Shown here in pieces: positions 46,630 through 58,286 of a stretch of DNA of 64,000 bases (its first letter is position 1; every line of letters starts with the position of its first letter). The stretch spans positions 18,752,463 to 18,816,462 of the forward strand of contig CM070514.1 of the NCBI GenBank assembly GCA_036346375.1. The letters run 5' to 3'. Source of the DNA: Guadua angustifolia (taxonomy: Eukaryota > Streptophyta > Magnoliopsida > Poales > Poaceae). A model generated the notes under the pieces. It worked only from the letters and a program-made list of their open reading frames with translations, made no database searches and was not told the DNA's origin. Position numbers and translations under genes: made by a program.

Positions 46630-47510
46630 TGATGCACACGGGTCGGCCCGATCTTCGATGAGAACGACACGTCAATTTGGTGTAGTGACGACGCTACCAA
46701 TCCACGGGATCAAAGAACCTAACAATCGCAACGCCACCACATGAGGCGATCAACGGAATCAAGATTCGACGATCCTTGTACCTGCTGCAACCGAGAACAA
46801 GCAAGAACAAGGTGAGAGCAATTCCAATCCAATAATCTCAAAGATACAAAGGTGAGGTTCTTTTGTCACGGTGGTCTAGTCGACACACGCCAACACGAGG
46901 AGGGACGACAAGGGGTCTACCAAAACACAACAAAACCTAAGCAGAAAGAAACGGTGGCGGCCACATATATAGCGGCGCCAGGAGGTGTAGGGCAGCCAAA
47001 AGGGTGGTGGCCACCAAAACCCTAAGATACATGGGCCATAGGCCCAAAAGTGAGGTGACGCAGCACCTTGAATTTCTGGCCTGTGACATTGTTCCACATT
47101 TTCCCGTCATTCTGGAGTGAATTTGGAAGTGGGGTTGATCCATTGGAAAGCTTATCTCCTAAGCTTTCAAACGGGTGGTCGACGCTGAAAACGGAGTCCG
47201 GAGCCCAAGTTATGCCCGCTTGAAGTTGGCATGCTGCTGGATGGCCGAACCGGGCTTTTTGGCATCTTGGGCTTCCATATGAGCCTTCCTTGACGCGTGG
47301 GCTGTTCTGGGGTGTGTGCTTGAGTCCCTTGTCTGTTGATGTGGGCTTGAATAGCCGAGCTTTTGGATTAAGGCCTCGGCGATTTAAGTTCCGCAGCAAG
47401 TGTCGATCATTTGTGACGAAGATGGAGCAAATAGTTTGAGTCATTGGCGGCCGAGAGGAAGGAGGGCAGCGGTCTCGCCTGGTCGATCCGTGTTGGTGAT
47501 GTCCTCATCA
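46630..47510 (-). repeat. 5' LTR of the gypsy derivative
   Basis: 881 bp, followed in the minus direction by the PBS, which marks it as the 5' LTR. Confidence 0.92.
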
Positions 47511-47515
47511 TGCTA

Positions 47516-47650
47516 TCTTCAGAGCTTCCTTGTTACACATATTGGAAGCAGCCCAAGTAGTATCTGTCTTTATGCAGTCGGCTCGGCCTATCCCATACTG
47601 GGTGGTCCTTACGGCCTGCCCTGCGGATGTCTGGGTCCATGTACTCCACA
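47516..47650 (+). repeat. truncated LTR, right piece
   Basis: Continues 43328-43616 once the gypsy derivative and one TGCTA copy are discounted. It ends near TGTACTCCACA at 47650, where copy B begins. Confidence 0.55.
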
Positions 47651-48607
47651 CAACTGTATATTTATTCAAAAATAAATAAAAATTAGTTTTTCCTCCAATA
47701 TTTGTATCCACTATTTCAGCCCCGTGCATCTCCGTTTCTTTTTCTCTCGTCGCAATAGTGCAAATGAGTCAGACCTGAACTGACATGGCACGACACAATG
47801 TGCTAATAGGATTATAGCGGCACGACACGGTTTACACACGTAGGCCGACTCCGCTAATTCAACTGTTAGCTAGTTGTAGTTCCAGAAGCTCGACCCCGAG
47901 CTCTGTAGACTCTTCTTTTTCTCCAGGGATCAATTGCATTCGATCACTTTTTTTCTCATGGGAAGTCAAGTTTTAAAAATTATTTTCCAAATAAAGTGTC
48001 GGTGCACTCATTGAGTGCGATTTTATATTTTTCCATAGGAAGCAAAAGTTTTTTCTTTCAGAAAATTATAGCTATGATAAGTTTTTGAAAATAAAAATAA
48101 AAAGTTCTCTGCCTCCCCACTAACCACTGGAACTGCACTGACCAGCTGGGCCACATTTTCAGCGGAAAGAGTATTCCGAGCAAAATGGGAAAAAATTGAG
48201 CTTTGCTAAATAATCTTGTAAATTATTTTTACAAAAAGGTCCATCAGGGACACTTTGTAAAAGACCCTTGTGATTTAAACAATTTTCAAAATAGCCCTTT
48301 TTCTTTTAGAAAAAACAAATTTTGCCAAAAGTAAAGGTCTCCATAACAAAATTGTCAGGTTCCAGTAAAATCAAATTCGTCTTTCCTTCAAGAAACTAAA
48401 ATAACCTCAAAAGTTCAAAATATTGACAAAAGTACCGTGGAGACTAAAATTACCAATATGCCCATAGTGATATGTGTCCTATTAGGTGGCAAGTGGCAAC
48501 CTCACATTTAACTTGAATTTTCATTTGACAAAATTAAATTATTTTCATGATCCCAAAGGAGAAAGGCCATAAATATTGCGCAAGTAGCATCAAGTGGCCA
48601 ATTAGGC
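47651..48607 (+). repeat. direct duplication, copy B (~0.96 kb)
   Basis: The partner of 42388-43327. Copy B is cut on the left by the LTR end but continues on the right (CATTTGCCCCCTCGAAGCC) into sequence absent beside copy A. Together the pair looks like one locus duplicated around an LTR insertion. Confidence 0.9.
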
Positions 48608-48972
48608 CATTTGCCCCCTCGAAGCCAGGGTGAGCTCACCTCTTCCCTTTTCTTCTGCTTTTCCTTTCTTGATCCCTCTTCTTCTCTTTAGAAGTGGAAG
48701 AGGAGAATGCAAGGGTTTTGTCCTCTCATGACTCTCTTGCATTTGTAATTCCTGCTTGGTCCTCTGTAACAATCTGGCTCAAATTTCATTAAATGACCAG
48801 TCCACCTATGTATAGCATCTCACTTACACTTTCGTCTTTACTTTATGTAAAAGTGTTAACTTTGATGTGTTATGTTTGAATCCAACAGATATTAATATAA
48901 ATACAACTCACTTTATGCAATCAATGTGGGACAAATTTCATCAGCACTCCACTAATTCCGACACTTGACTTT
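48608..48972. other. spacer before the Tekay-like element
   Basis: 365 bp with a pyrimidine-rich stretch (48645-48690) ending in CTTTAG, an acceptor-like signal, followed by a short open region. It might be the remains of a host exon. No protein is recognised. Confidence 0.4.
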
Positions 48973-49751
48973 TGTAACACCCCAAATTTTGGCCTTTTTG
49001 AATTAGTTGATAGTGTTTTATTGCTATTTGTGCTTTTTGTTAATTTTCTGGATTTATTGGATTTTTCTCGAGTTTATTTGAATTATTTTAAATTAAGTAT
49101 ATTAACATTTTGCCAAAAACTAATTATATATAGATAAAGTTAAAATAAAGTTTTGCTAAAAATATTTTATTTGAGTCCATAATGTCTCAAATTATTTTTG
49201 AGATTTTTCTTGGATTTTTTCCTAGTGTTTTATTTGCTCAAATAAATCAAACTTATTTTCAGTATTTATTTTAAAGCAAAAAACCTAAGTAATTAGTTTG
49301 AACAAGATCGGGCCGAGCCCAAAGATCGCGGCGCGCCGAAGCCTTCTCGTATGCCCACCTTTTAGCCCATCCGCCCGCTTCTAGAAAGTCGCCGCCAACC
49401 GTTGATTGTGATCGGCAAACTTCATTAGGCCGCAAGATCGAGGAATCGTGAGTCGTTGGATCGCCATCGTGTGGACCCGAGCTGGTGCAGCGCCGTGAAA
49501 CCCTAAATCTATCGACCATTGAATCAAGTTTGGATGGCCATGATGGATCATGGCAGCAAAGGGCATCTTCAAATCTCAGCCGTTGGATTCGCGTTCGGGT
49601 TGGATTGTGCCGCGTCGCAGTGGATCTTGACCGTCGAAGATTGATCGAACGGGGGAGAGAAGTTCATCTTCGAGACGCCGCCGAAGTCCGAGTTCGAGAC
49701 GTTGCCACCGCCGCGGGCCGTTAGGGTTTCGGATTTTGCGCGTTCGCTAGG

Positions 49752-49762
49752 GCAATAAATAG
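49752..49762 (+). promoter_or_regulatory. altered TATA position in the 5' LTR
   Basis: GCAATAAATAG here corresponds to GCTATAAATAG at 62070-62080 in the 3' LTR. The T-to-A change removes the TATAAA core from the copy that would drive the element. Confidence 0.6.
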
Positions 49763-50660
49763 GGGGGCAGGCGTTCCGAGAATGACCATGAGCCGCCGCA
49801 TCTTTCTGCCCAAGCGCCGCCACCTGTAGAGTCTCGTAGCGCTCATGGTAGCTCGCCGTTGTCGAGTCGTGCGTCGCCGTTAGTTTTTGTGCCACAACAC
49901 CTCCATCAAGCCGAGGACCGCCGAGGGAGCTCCAGATTGGAGATCACCGCGTTGAGAAGAGTCTGTGCCGCCATCTCTCATCGCCGAAGCATCGCCGTTG
50001 CACCGCATCGTGGTTTTCGTCTTCAAGTCCGGCGACTACACGTCACCGCACCGCCATCGTAGAGATCGAGCATTGTGAGCTGTCGGATCGTCCATGGATG
50101 CCTCAGATCAAGCCACATCACTAATTGCACAGTGAAACGCTTTCGTAAGCGGCCACCATTCGATCAAAGTTAGAAGCTCTGGATTGCGCCGCGTGGAAGA
50201 TCAATCCGTGATCGTTGGATCGGGAGAGTCGGTCCAGATCGCACCATAGCGTCAACCAATCAGATCCGCCGTGTCAAAAGCGTGTGCTGCCGTCAGAGAC
50301 CGAAGTTCATGCCGACCAAAGAAGGTCCCGTGGACCGGGTCTACGGGCTGCGACACGTGTCGGTGTCGCTCTGGACCGAGCCAGGGCTGACGTCAGCGTG
50401 ACGCCTCGATGATGCAATAAATCGGTTTTCGTTTATAAAAATAATTCGGATATTAATTGTTTTTTCCAATTTTCTGATTTTTGGGAATATGAATCTTTCG
50501 AGAGCTCGTTCTCCCTCATACGAACTCCGATTGAGGTGATTTCAATTTCTAAAAATTTGTAAAATTGAGATCTATCTAGTGGTACCTTTTGTTTGATTTT
50601 TAGAGTTTATTTTTTCTCTGTTTTTGGTGTTTATTTGCTTTTCCTTTTCGATTCGCGTAG

Positions 50661-50741
50661 ACGTTGAAGTGTGTGAAGTTTCGGAGGAGGAATTAGCAGC
50701 ACAAGATCAATTTCCAGATCAAGAACAAGAGCTTAACCAAG
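50661..50741 (+). other. acidic mini-exon candidate 1 in the 5' LTR
   Basis: 81 bp after acceptor-like TCGCGTAG and before CAAG|GCAAGT. With the split first codon about 10 of 27 residues are acidic (VEVCEVSEEELAAQDQF, then PDQEQELNQ). Fully open. Confidence 0.4.
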
Positions 50742-51955
50742 GCAAGTTGTGCTTTGATCATGTTGAACCCATGTTTGCAAAGTTGCTATTTTTTTACCTT
50801 ATTACATATTATTTCATATGTATAAATGATTTCAATCTAAATTGGGATTTAGATATCATACCCTTTGAATTACACCCTACCTTGTTGATTGTATGCCATG
50901 ATCGACTTGTCACCTTAGATTGGTTCACTATAGTTGGTTAATAATCAGATCAACATGGGATCGTTAGATCGGATTAGATTGCTTAGCCATGCCACGTCAT
51001 CACGTGTACTTGAATCATTAATAAATAATCTTGACTAATGGAATAAGGAACAATGTTATAAATTTGTGTGTCATGTGTGGTCACACGATGAGATTGAGTT
51101 GTTGTGGCGATGGATGTCACGCAACGATATTGAATTGTTGATGGCACGTGGTGCTTGGTAATCAACTGGGGTGGTTATAATTTAGATCGGAGCAAGTGGC
51201 AAGGGCAAGTGTGCCTCGGTGTGCCCGATGGGCAAGGGGTATGTGCAAGTCTTGCTTTGATCACTCTAAGGACATAACCTTGCGAGCCTTTGATCTGAGT
51301 CAATCATGCAACCACATGTTTGTTATGGGGCATCCTAGCTGACTAATTTATAATGTTTTAGCTTTGGTACTATCGTGGTGGTGTGAAACCTGGGTAGAGA
51401 TAACCAGTCCTCGCACGGGGTGACTCACATGGCGCAAGAGGGGGGGCCCTGGATGTGATAACCAGTCCCACCAGTGTTGAAACCTCACTGGTTGTGCCGG
51501 GTTAAGGCAGGCATTGTAAAGGCTTTGTTATGATCATTCACCGTGTGTGGTATGGTTATATCATGTGGGTAAAGTGCATAACCTCCGCAGAGTGTACAAT
51601 CTATTCAATAGCCGTGTTTCACAGTATTGAGCATAGCTCGAATTACAAATCAAGGGTTAGACTTTTGCAAAATAAAACTTGGGGTGGATGGCGGGTTGCC
51701 ATGGAAGGTTGAATATTAACTTAGGACTGGAAACTTATTTTACTTGAGAAACATTGAATCTATCTATATTGTTATTTGTTTTACTATCTTTTCAATCTAT
51801 TTATTATACTTGTGTATAAACGCTGCTTTATTGCAAAACAACCATGAAAGCCATTTCTTTAGAACAAGCCTTGCATATAGATATGTTAGAATTACATTCT
51901 GTGCACAGCTTGTTAAGTGCTATGTACTCACCCTTGCCTACAGCAACATCACCAG

Positions 51956-51993
51956 TTGAGGAGTCACGCCCATGTCAAGGAGAAGCACCTTGA
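51956..51993 (+). other. mini-exon candidate 2 in the 5' LTR (degraded)
   Basis: After ATCACCAG, the frame matching the other copies reads EESRPCQGEAP and then TGA (51991-51993). It aligns in position with 11111-11169 and 58231-58286 but is shorter and less acidic. Confidence 0.3.
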
Positions 51994-52244
51994 AGAGACG
52001 AATGTTTAGGTGCGAGCCTTGTCGGGATTGTTCTGTGGTATACTGAGGGGTTTATCTACATCTTCATTTCGCTGCAGTTTAATTTGTTGTTCAGCCTTGC
52101 AAGGCAAAGCCACGTAAGTTGACCATAAGGTCATGCAACTAGTAATATTTAATATATAATGTCTTTTATCTTATTTCCTGTGTATGATTATGATATTCAT
52201 CGATGTTGAGCCTGTGTGTAATCGGGCGTGATCCTCGGATGAGG

Positions 52245-52260
52245 TGGTATCGAGCCATAC
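52245..52260 (+). other. primer-binding site of the Tekay-like chromovirus
   Basis: TGGTATCGAGCCATAC, close to the initiator Met-tRNA complement (TGGTATCAGAGCC). Confidence 0.85.
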
Positions 52261-52992
52261 CGACCGTAGGTCTTGACCCTATATAGTTGGTCGTCTCTAT
52301 AGGTCCTTCAAAATTATTTTCTGAATTAAAAGACCTAACCTAGAAGAATAATGTGTTCTTGACTTATCTCATTCTTCTATTTTTGTCCTTACCAAAAAAA
52401 ATCTTTCTTTTCCCTTGCTGAAATTTCTTTCTCTTACCTCTGCTAAATTGAGTTGAAATCTTACCTGAGTTATCTTGAGTAGAAAGCGATATACCACACT
52501 TTCGGAGATGGCATCGAGCACCTGCTGCTACCCTAATGATCATGAAGGAAAGAATCATCATGCTCAAGGAAGAGCGATTCGATGGAGTATTTCAGGAGCT
52601 AGAAGACCAAGTGCTATGAATAGCCAGTGGAGACTCATGTGTGGGAGTCGCGTTTTCTAAGATTAGAGTGTCGCCCATGTAGACGGTAGTTTTGTGTATT
52701 TAGGTTGAATTGGTTCTTCTTGATTGCTGAGTGTGCAGTATGTGTTGCAGAGCTTTTATGCTTATGTAAGCAACCATATCAAGTTATTAATATTGATTGC
52801 TTAAGTTGTTGGGTTAAACCTATCTCCCATGTATTAGATCTCGCTTACCTATGCTATTTCTCTCCCTAACCCTCAGAGAGTAATCAATCAGATGGTTCAG
52901 AATGGTGGTAGCCAAGAAGCCAAGGAAATGGTAATCAACTCAAAGGAAACTCCAAGGATGGATCGGTTCTTCAACCGTCAATACCGATAGAT
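52261..52992 (+). other. element leader and degraded start of gag
   Basis: No intact frame. From about 52880 an Asn/Gln-rich coding-like stretch leads into the gag at 52993. Confidence 0.6.
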
Positions 52993-54185
52993 ATGCAGAG
53001 TTTCAAAGAGTTTTTTGCCGCTCAGACTCAGTTAATGCAAGCAATGATGAAGCAAATGCAGAATATGACCAATCAAGCTAATGTCAATAAAGCATCTCAG
53101 ACAGTCATCAATAATCCCTGTGCTTACTCAAGGTTATCAGAATTCATAAGGACTCGTTCGCCAACGTTTTCTGGAAATGTCTCACCTTTGGAAGCAGAAG
53201 ATTGGCTCAAGACCATTGAAAGAAAGCTACTCATAGCTCAATGCAGAAGTGATGAGAATGTATTATATGCTTCATACAGTTACAAGGAGTTGCTGCTGAT
53301 TGGTGGAAGGACAATTGTGCTAACCATGAAGTCTCACAGAATATCACTTGGAATGAATTCATTATTGCTTTTCGTGATCTCTTTGCTCCACCAAGTGATG
53401 ATATTGTCATAATAGATTCAAAGAAGAATGCCACCGCTGTACCTTGTTCGAGATCTAGACGATGTTCTTTGAAGTGCTATCAACTAGACAAGTCAGAAGA
53501 TCAAGCGTGCATTCGCTGTGAAGAATTAGGACATACTGCAGCCGAGCATGCGATCAATTGCTCCAGCTGTGAAGGAAGCCATTCTCTTGGAGAATGTCCT
53601 ATGAGCAACATTACATGTTACCTCTGTGAAGGTCGAGATCACTATCCAGCTCAATGTCCCTTGGATCCAATAGTCACTGCCGTGATCCAGCATCAACGGA
53701 AGAATCTACAGGCCATAGTCGCTCGAGAATTGTCAACAAGAGGTAGGATGTCGGTTGCACAGGAGATGCCGCTTGAAGAGCTAAAAATGAAGCACCTTGA
53801 TTCTATCAGCTTTTATCAGGAAACCAGTAGGTGGCCATCACCCACAGTAGGTCTCTTGTATGGTGAAGAAGATTGTTTTGCCAAGGGATGTGATGCGAAT
53901 CAACAAGTAAGGAATCACAATAAGAGCAGCATTGAGTGCTACAACTGTTACAGAAAAGGCCATTATGCTAACCGATATCCACAGAGAAAACAAATATTTT
54001 CTACAGCCACAGACATACCGAAAGTTAGCTTAGTCCGGTATATAATGCCAAGAGTGGGCAGTAAAGTTGCAAGAGAAGTTTGCCCAGAGAATCAGTTGAA
54101 GAAAAGGCATCTAAACAAAGATACTATCCCGGTCAAGAATGCCCAAGGAAGAGAGTTTCCCTTAAACTCTGATATACCTGCATAA
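52993..54185 (+). pseudogene. Tekay-like gag with zinc knuckles, broken
   Basis: 52993-53412 encodes the gag N-terminal part with QSFKEFFAAQTQLMQAMMKQ and the Retrotrans_gag motif SPLEAEDWLKTIERKLLIAQ, then shifts frame. 53469-54185 is open (238 codons) with knuckle-like C-x2-C arrays: CIRCEELGH, CYLCEGRDHYPAQC (a full C-x2-C-x4-H-x4-C) and CYNCYRKGHYANRY, in which the last Cys is Tyr. Several knuckles in a row are more than the usual one for Tekay gag and suggest internal duplication or an unusual lineage. Confidence 0.82.
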
Positions 54186-54978
54186 GGTCAGGCATGCTCC
54201 CACAGCTGCCCACAAAAGAAACTAACTATGCTAGTTCACGTCAATCTCAATTCCGCCCTAGACAGGATTTCAACACCAACGCCAACCTTGAAAGTTTAGA
54301 TCAATGATTTTACCCTATGCAAGGGTCATGTCCTCGTTTGTAAAGAAAAGTGATTAGTAATAAATTCCATGTAAGGGTTTCCTATTTAAAGAAATAAAGA
54401 AAAGATGGTTGAGATGTTGGGATGTAAAGGGATGGAATAAAAGCATTGATGGCAAAAGAATGGCCATATTTTTCTCTAAGTATTCACTTGTGTTGATGGT
54501 TCACCTAAGAATGATGCATGTGCAATGGTGGCTAGTTCAGTGGTACCCAGCGTGAGCTTGATAGCTAGAGGAATTGTCATTGTTAGTAAGTGCTCAATTG
54601 TGCTAGAGTTAACCCAGAAAAGTGAGAGTTCAGTGCTTATTGAGTGAGTAGAGGTCTAAGCAAATCATATTGTGTTGGATACTTAGACCTTTTACGTTAC
54701 TCTTGAAATTAATCGGATGCTCAAACATAAGCCAATTTTTGGAGAACAGTTATATCAGTTTAAAACCTTTAATGCGGGAAAAAGGGGGTTTCAAGTGACT
54801 GCAGTTCGTGTTAGTCAGCCAATGGTTAAATAGTGGGGAAGTTACCAGTTTAAAAGATGCGCCAGTTGTCAGAGAATACCTTGACGTGTTTTAAAAGAAT
54901 TTGCCTGGTATGTCGTCTTATCGAGAGATCAAGTACGTAAGCGAGTTAGTGTTTGGTACAACACCAATAGTGAAAAGA
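54186..54978 (+). pseudogene. protease remnant and start of RT, interrupted
   Basis: The protease is barely recognisable. From about 54850 the region before the RT core is visible (LKDAPVVREYLDVF, with a stop before LPGMSSYREIKYVSE and the TPIVK stretch). It is cut at 54978 by the solo LTR. AAAGA at 54974-54978 is the target copy, and the coding frame resumes after its twin at 58576-58580. Confidence 0.75.
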
Positions 54979-56883
54979 TGTAACAGCCCAAAATTTGCTT
55001 AATTTGAATTTTTGAAGTTATTTTTGGGATTTATTTAATTTTATTTGAATTTAATTTAAATTAATCATTCTCTTTAAATAATTAAATAATATAAAAGTAT
55101 TTACCAAAAATAAACAAAAATATTTTATTTAAGTTCTAAATGCTATGAAATAATTTCTAGAATTTTTCTAGAATTTTTTGGGTATATTTAGTGCTCTAAA
55201 TAATTAATTTCATTTTCTGAAATTATTTTAATTAAGAAAACCCGGGAAATTCTGTTAGCAGCTAAGCCGCCGAGCCCAACACCTATGGGCGAACGGCCGT
55301 TAGGTAGGAAGCTTATCCACAGCATCCAAAGGTCGCCCGCTGCGGATCGTGGCATTGGGAGGTTGCACGCTCAAGGCCGCGAGAGCCGCTTGGATTCTGC
55401 GTGCTTGCGGACGGTCGAATGAAGCCCCGTCGCCTCGATTCCGTTCCAACGGGAGCTGCCGCAGCCATTACGCTGGTAGGTGGTCGCTGTAGTAATGGCC
55501 GCCGTTCTCGCAACCCGAACGTCTCCGTACGCGTGAAACACCCCCAAGGAAAGGGCTCTTCGTTCCGCACCCATTGCAACCTCTTCCGTACGCCGTAGTG
55601 TACCGTAGTCACATCAGTAGCTCGTCGGAGTTCACATTCGTGCAACTTCGGTTTTGGTCGCTTTGCGCCTCCGTCTAGCCATCTCGTGCCGTGTGAAACT
55701 CGGATCTAGCACCGTCGGGTCAAGCCGTAGCCTTAGCGACATCTCTCACCGCTTGGAGATCGCCGGAACATTGCCGCCAAGTCTTCGTCTTCAACTCCGG
55801 TAGTCGAGCGCCACCGCAACTCCATCCGCCTTCGCGAAGCACTGCAGCCGCTCGATCCTCATCGCATGCTCCAGGTTAGCCACGTTCTTCTTTTGAGTTC
55901 ATAAATAGAGTAGTACATAGCCGTCGGATCTAGATCCAACGTCCTAGTTGTTGCCACGTAAGGATGCGTCCTAGACCTTGGATCGTAGCTCTGTGGCTGA
56001 GATTTTGCCGCGTAGATGCTTGAGTACCTCCCCACGTTGCCCTAGCCACGTTGAACCGTAGTCGTCAGATCAAGGATGACCGGTCGAGATGCGTCCACGC
56101 GTCACCCACTAGGGCATTCCACGTTAGTTTAGTTAGCCAGGAGATTGGAGTCAATCCGCGCCGCTGAAATTCAAATCAACGGCCGGATCGCGTAGTGATG
56201 TGGTCCAGTGGAAAGGCGCCACGTGTCGCACGGTAACCCTAGTGCCACCGAGTCTCAGCTGTCGATTCCAGCGCACGATCGTGATCGTGTCGCGTGTCCG
56301 CGCGAAATCTGAAGTGTCGCATTAGTCGCCCAAGTCAAGATTTGATCGTTGATTCCCAACCGACGGCTGGGATAATGCCACGTGTTGGCTCGGGATTTGT
56401 TGGGGCTTCCGGGATAAGATCGATCGTTGGATTTGAATCCAACGGTCGAGATTCACGTACCCAAGCCCAATAGCGCTGCGCCACATGTCGGTGCTGGAGC
56501 GGCGGGTCATACTATGCTGTGGGGCCCGCATGTCAGCCGCACTGTGCGAGTGGACCGAGTCCACGGTGAACCCGAGCCAAGCTGTGGGTTAGGTCCATAG
56601 ACCCGAGGCGATGTGGCTAGCTCTGGTACTGCCACGTGTCAGCCAAAGAATTTATTGGATTTTCCAGTAGGAAAATAAATCCATTAATTCGGGTTTTTCT
56701 TTTATTTGAATTTCCAAACTTGTAATCGCTATAACTTTTGCGTTTTAACTCCGATTTGGGTGATTGTAGTTCCTAAAAAATTATAAAAATGTGAACTATT
56801 TAATGGTAAATTTTATTTTATTTTTAGAGTTGATCTTACTGTCTGTTTTGTGTATTTATTGTATGTATGCTTATTCCGATTAG

Positions 56884-56963
56884 ACTCCAAGTTGCCAGAA
56901 GTTGTCGGGGAAGAGTTCGGAGACCCATCTCAAGCTTCAGATCAGGATCAACCACTTTTGAAG
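56884..56963 (+). other. acidic mini-exon candidate 1 in the 3.6-kb solo LTR
   Basis: Bounded by CCGATTAG and GAAG|GCAAGT. 80 bp, open, about 7 acidic residues of 27 (KLPEVVGEEFGDPSQ, then ASDQDQPLLK). Confidence 0.4.
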
Positions 56964-58230
56964 GCAAGTCATGCTTTGACCATTTTGCTCTTAGATTTTA
57001 AAATGTATTTCGATTCAAATTATGCATGCTATGTTAAATTAAAAATGACATTGATTAATTTGGGTAAGGTAGTTAATACACCATATTGTTTATGCCACCT
57101 TATTAATATTACTTGTAAGCCCTGAAATTCTTGACACCCTAAGTATTAATTTAAGTTGGATGCTATTATAATGCCAACACGGGAGGCTAGACCGTGAGTA
57201 GATGCCTAGTCTACTTGAATGCACTAAATGACTTTCAAATCGCAAAAGAATATTGACTAAGCAATTATGAAACGTATTTTGGAATAACGTGATGATGTCA
57301 TGTGATGGATTCGAAGTGTAGTAACTTGTGTGGTTCTACATGTGCAATGAAGTGAGCATCGGCATGTGTTGCATAATGGTGAACCAGGGTGGAAAATGAT
57401 TTGGACCAGGGCAAGTGGCAAGAAGGCTTCGTGCCAGGTGGGCCTGTGTGGCGACGGGATGGACTGAGTAATATGATGGCTGTGTGCCGGGATTTGAGAG
57501 AAGGATGTCTTGCCCTGGATAGCTAAGGACTTCACCTTGCGAGCCTTTAAACTGAGTCATTCGTACAACCGCAAGTCTGGAATGGGACAAACCTAGTCTA
57601 GTAGGACTCTAATATCTTACCTTTGATACCTCAGGGTGGTAGTTACATCGAGGTAACTGTGTGGGGGAGCGTAGCTGTGCTATGTCTTGGTACCCATCCA
57701 ACAAAGATTCTGCTGCTCCTACCCTTCGCTCTGAGTGAGGGAAGTAGTAGTGAAGACAATACTGGAGAGGTTCATAGGGATAGATAGAAGCTTCCAAAAA
57801 GCTTTGTTACGATCAATCACCTGTGTGGTTAGCGACTGTATCTTGTGGATAAAGTGTACAGCCTCTGCAGAGTGTGTGTTAAAATCTATTTGAATAGTCG
57901 CTATTCATGTATTGACATTACTCGGGATTACAGTCAAGGGTTAGATTTTCAAAATAAAATGTGGGAAGAGTGGCTGAGTGCCAAAAGCAGATAACTTGAA
58001 CTTAGGGCTGGGTGCCAAACCTCTGAAACAGAATTGAGAACTTATCATTATAATATTATTTTACTGCTCTTGAATCTAATTAAGATTACCTGTTAAAAAA
58101 ATGCTGCATCATGCAAAAGAACCACTTAAGCCTTCCCTTGGAATAAGCCATGCATGTAGTAATAGAACTGCATTTGTGCATGACTTGCTGAGTATGTTGT
58201 ATACTCACCCTTGCTTCAACAAAACCTCAG

Positions 58231-58286
58231 AAGAAGAAGCTACGCCAGCTTGGGAGGAAGAATTCAACGAAGGTCCAGAGAATTAG
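58231..58286 (+). other. acidic mini-exon candidate 2, stop-terminated, in the 3.6-kb solo LTR
   Basis: After AACCTCAG, EEATPAWEEEFNEGPEN runs to TAG (58284-58286), 7 acidic of 17. The similarity to 11111-11169 (ATPAFEEEKN) is clear. Confidence 0.4.

Larger units (their letters stand above)
43622..47510 (-). mobile_element. 3.9-kb gypsy derivative with two LTRs, TSD TGCTA
   Basis: Two LTRs of 879 and 881 bp (43622-44500 and 46630-47510) both start TGATGCACACGGG and end GTCCTCATCA. Perfect TGCTA duplications flank the element (43617-43621 and 47511-47515). In minus orientation the right LTR is followed by a PBS (AGTGGTATCGAG, 46629-46618) and the left LTR is preceded by the purine tract AAGAAGGGGAGGA (44513-44501). 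The interior of 2.1 kb holds only gag-end and protease remnants; RT, RNase H and integrase are absent. So it is a deletion derivative mobilised in trans. Confidence 0.92.
48973..52244 (+). repeat. 5' LTR of the Tekay-like chromovirus
   Basis: Starts TGTAACACCCCAAATTTTGG and matches the 3' LTR starting at 61285 closely through the whole length seen (TTGCGAGCCTTTGATCTGAG, CCGCAGAGTGTACAATC and others). The PBS follows at 52245, but the usual U5 end (GGTCC...ACA) is missing: the sequence passes from TGATCCTCGGATGAGG straight into the PBS, so a short U5-end deletion is inferred. The TATA position reads GCAATAAATAG (49752-49762). Confidence 0.88.
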
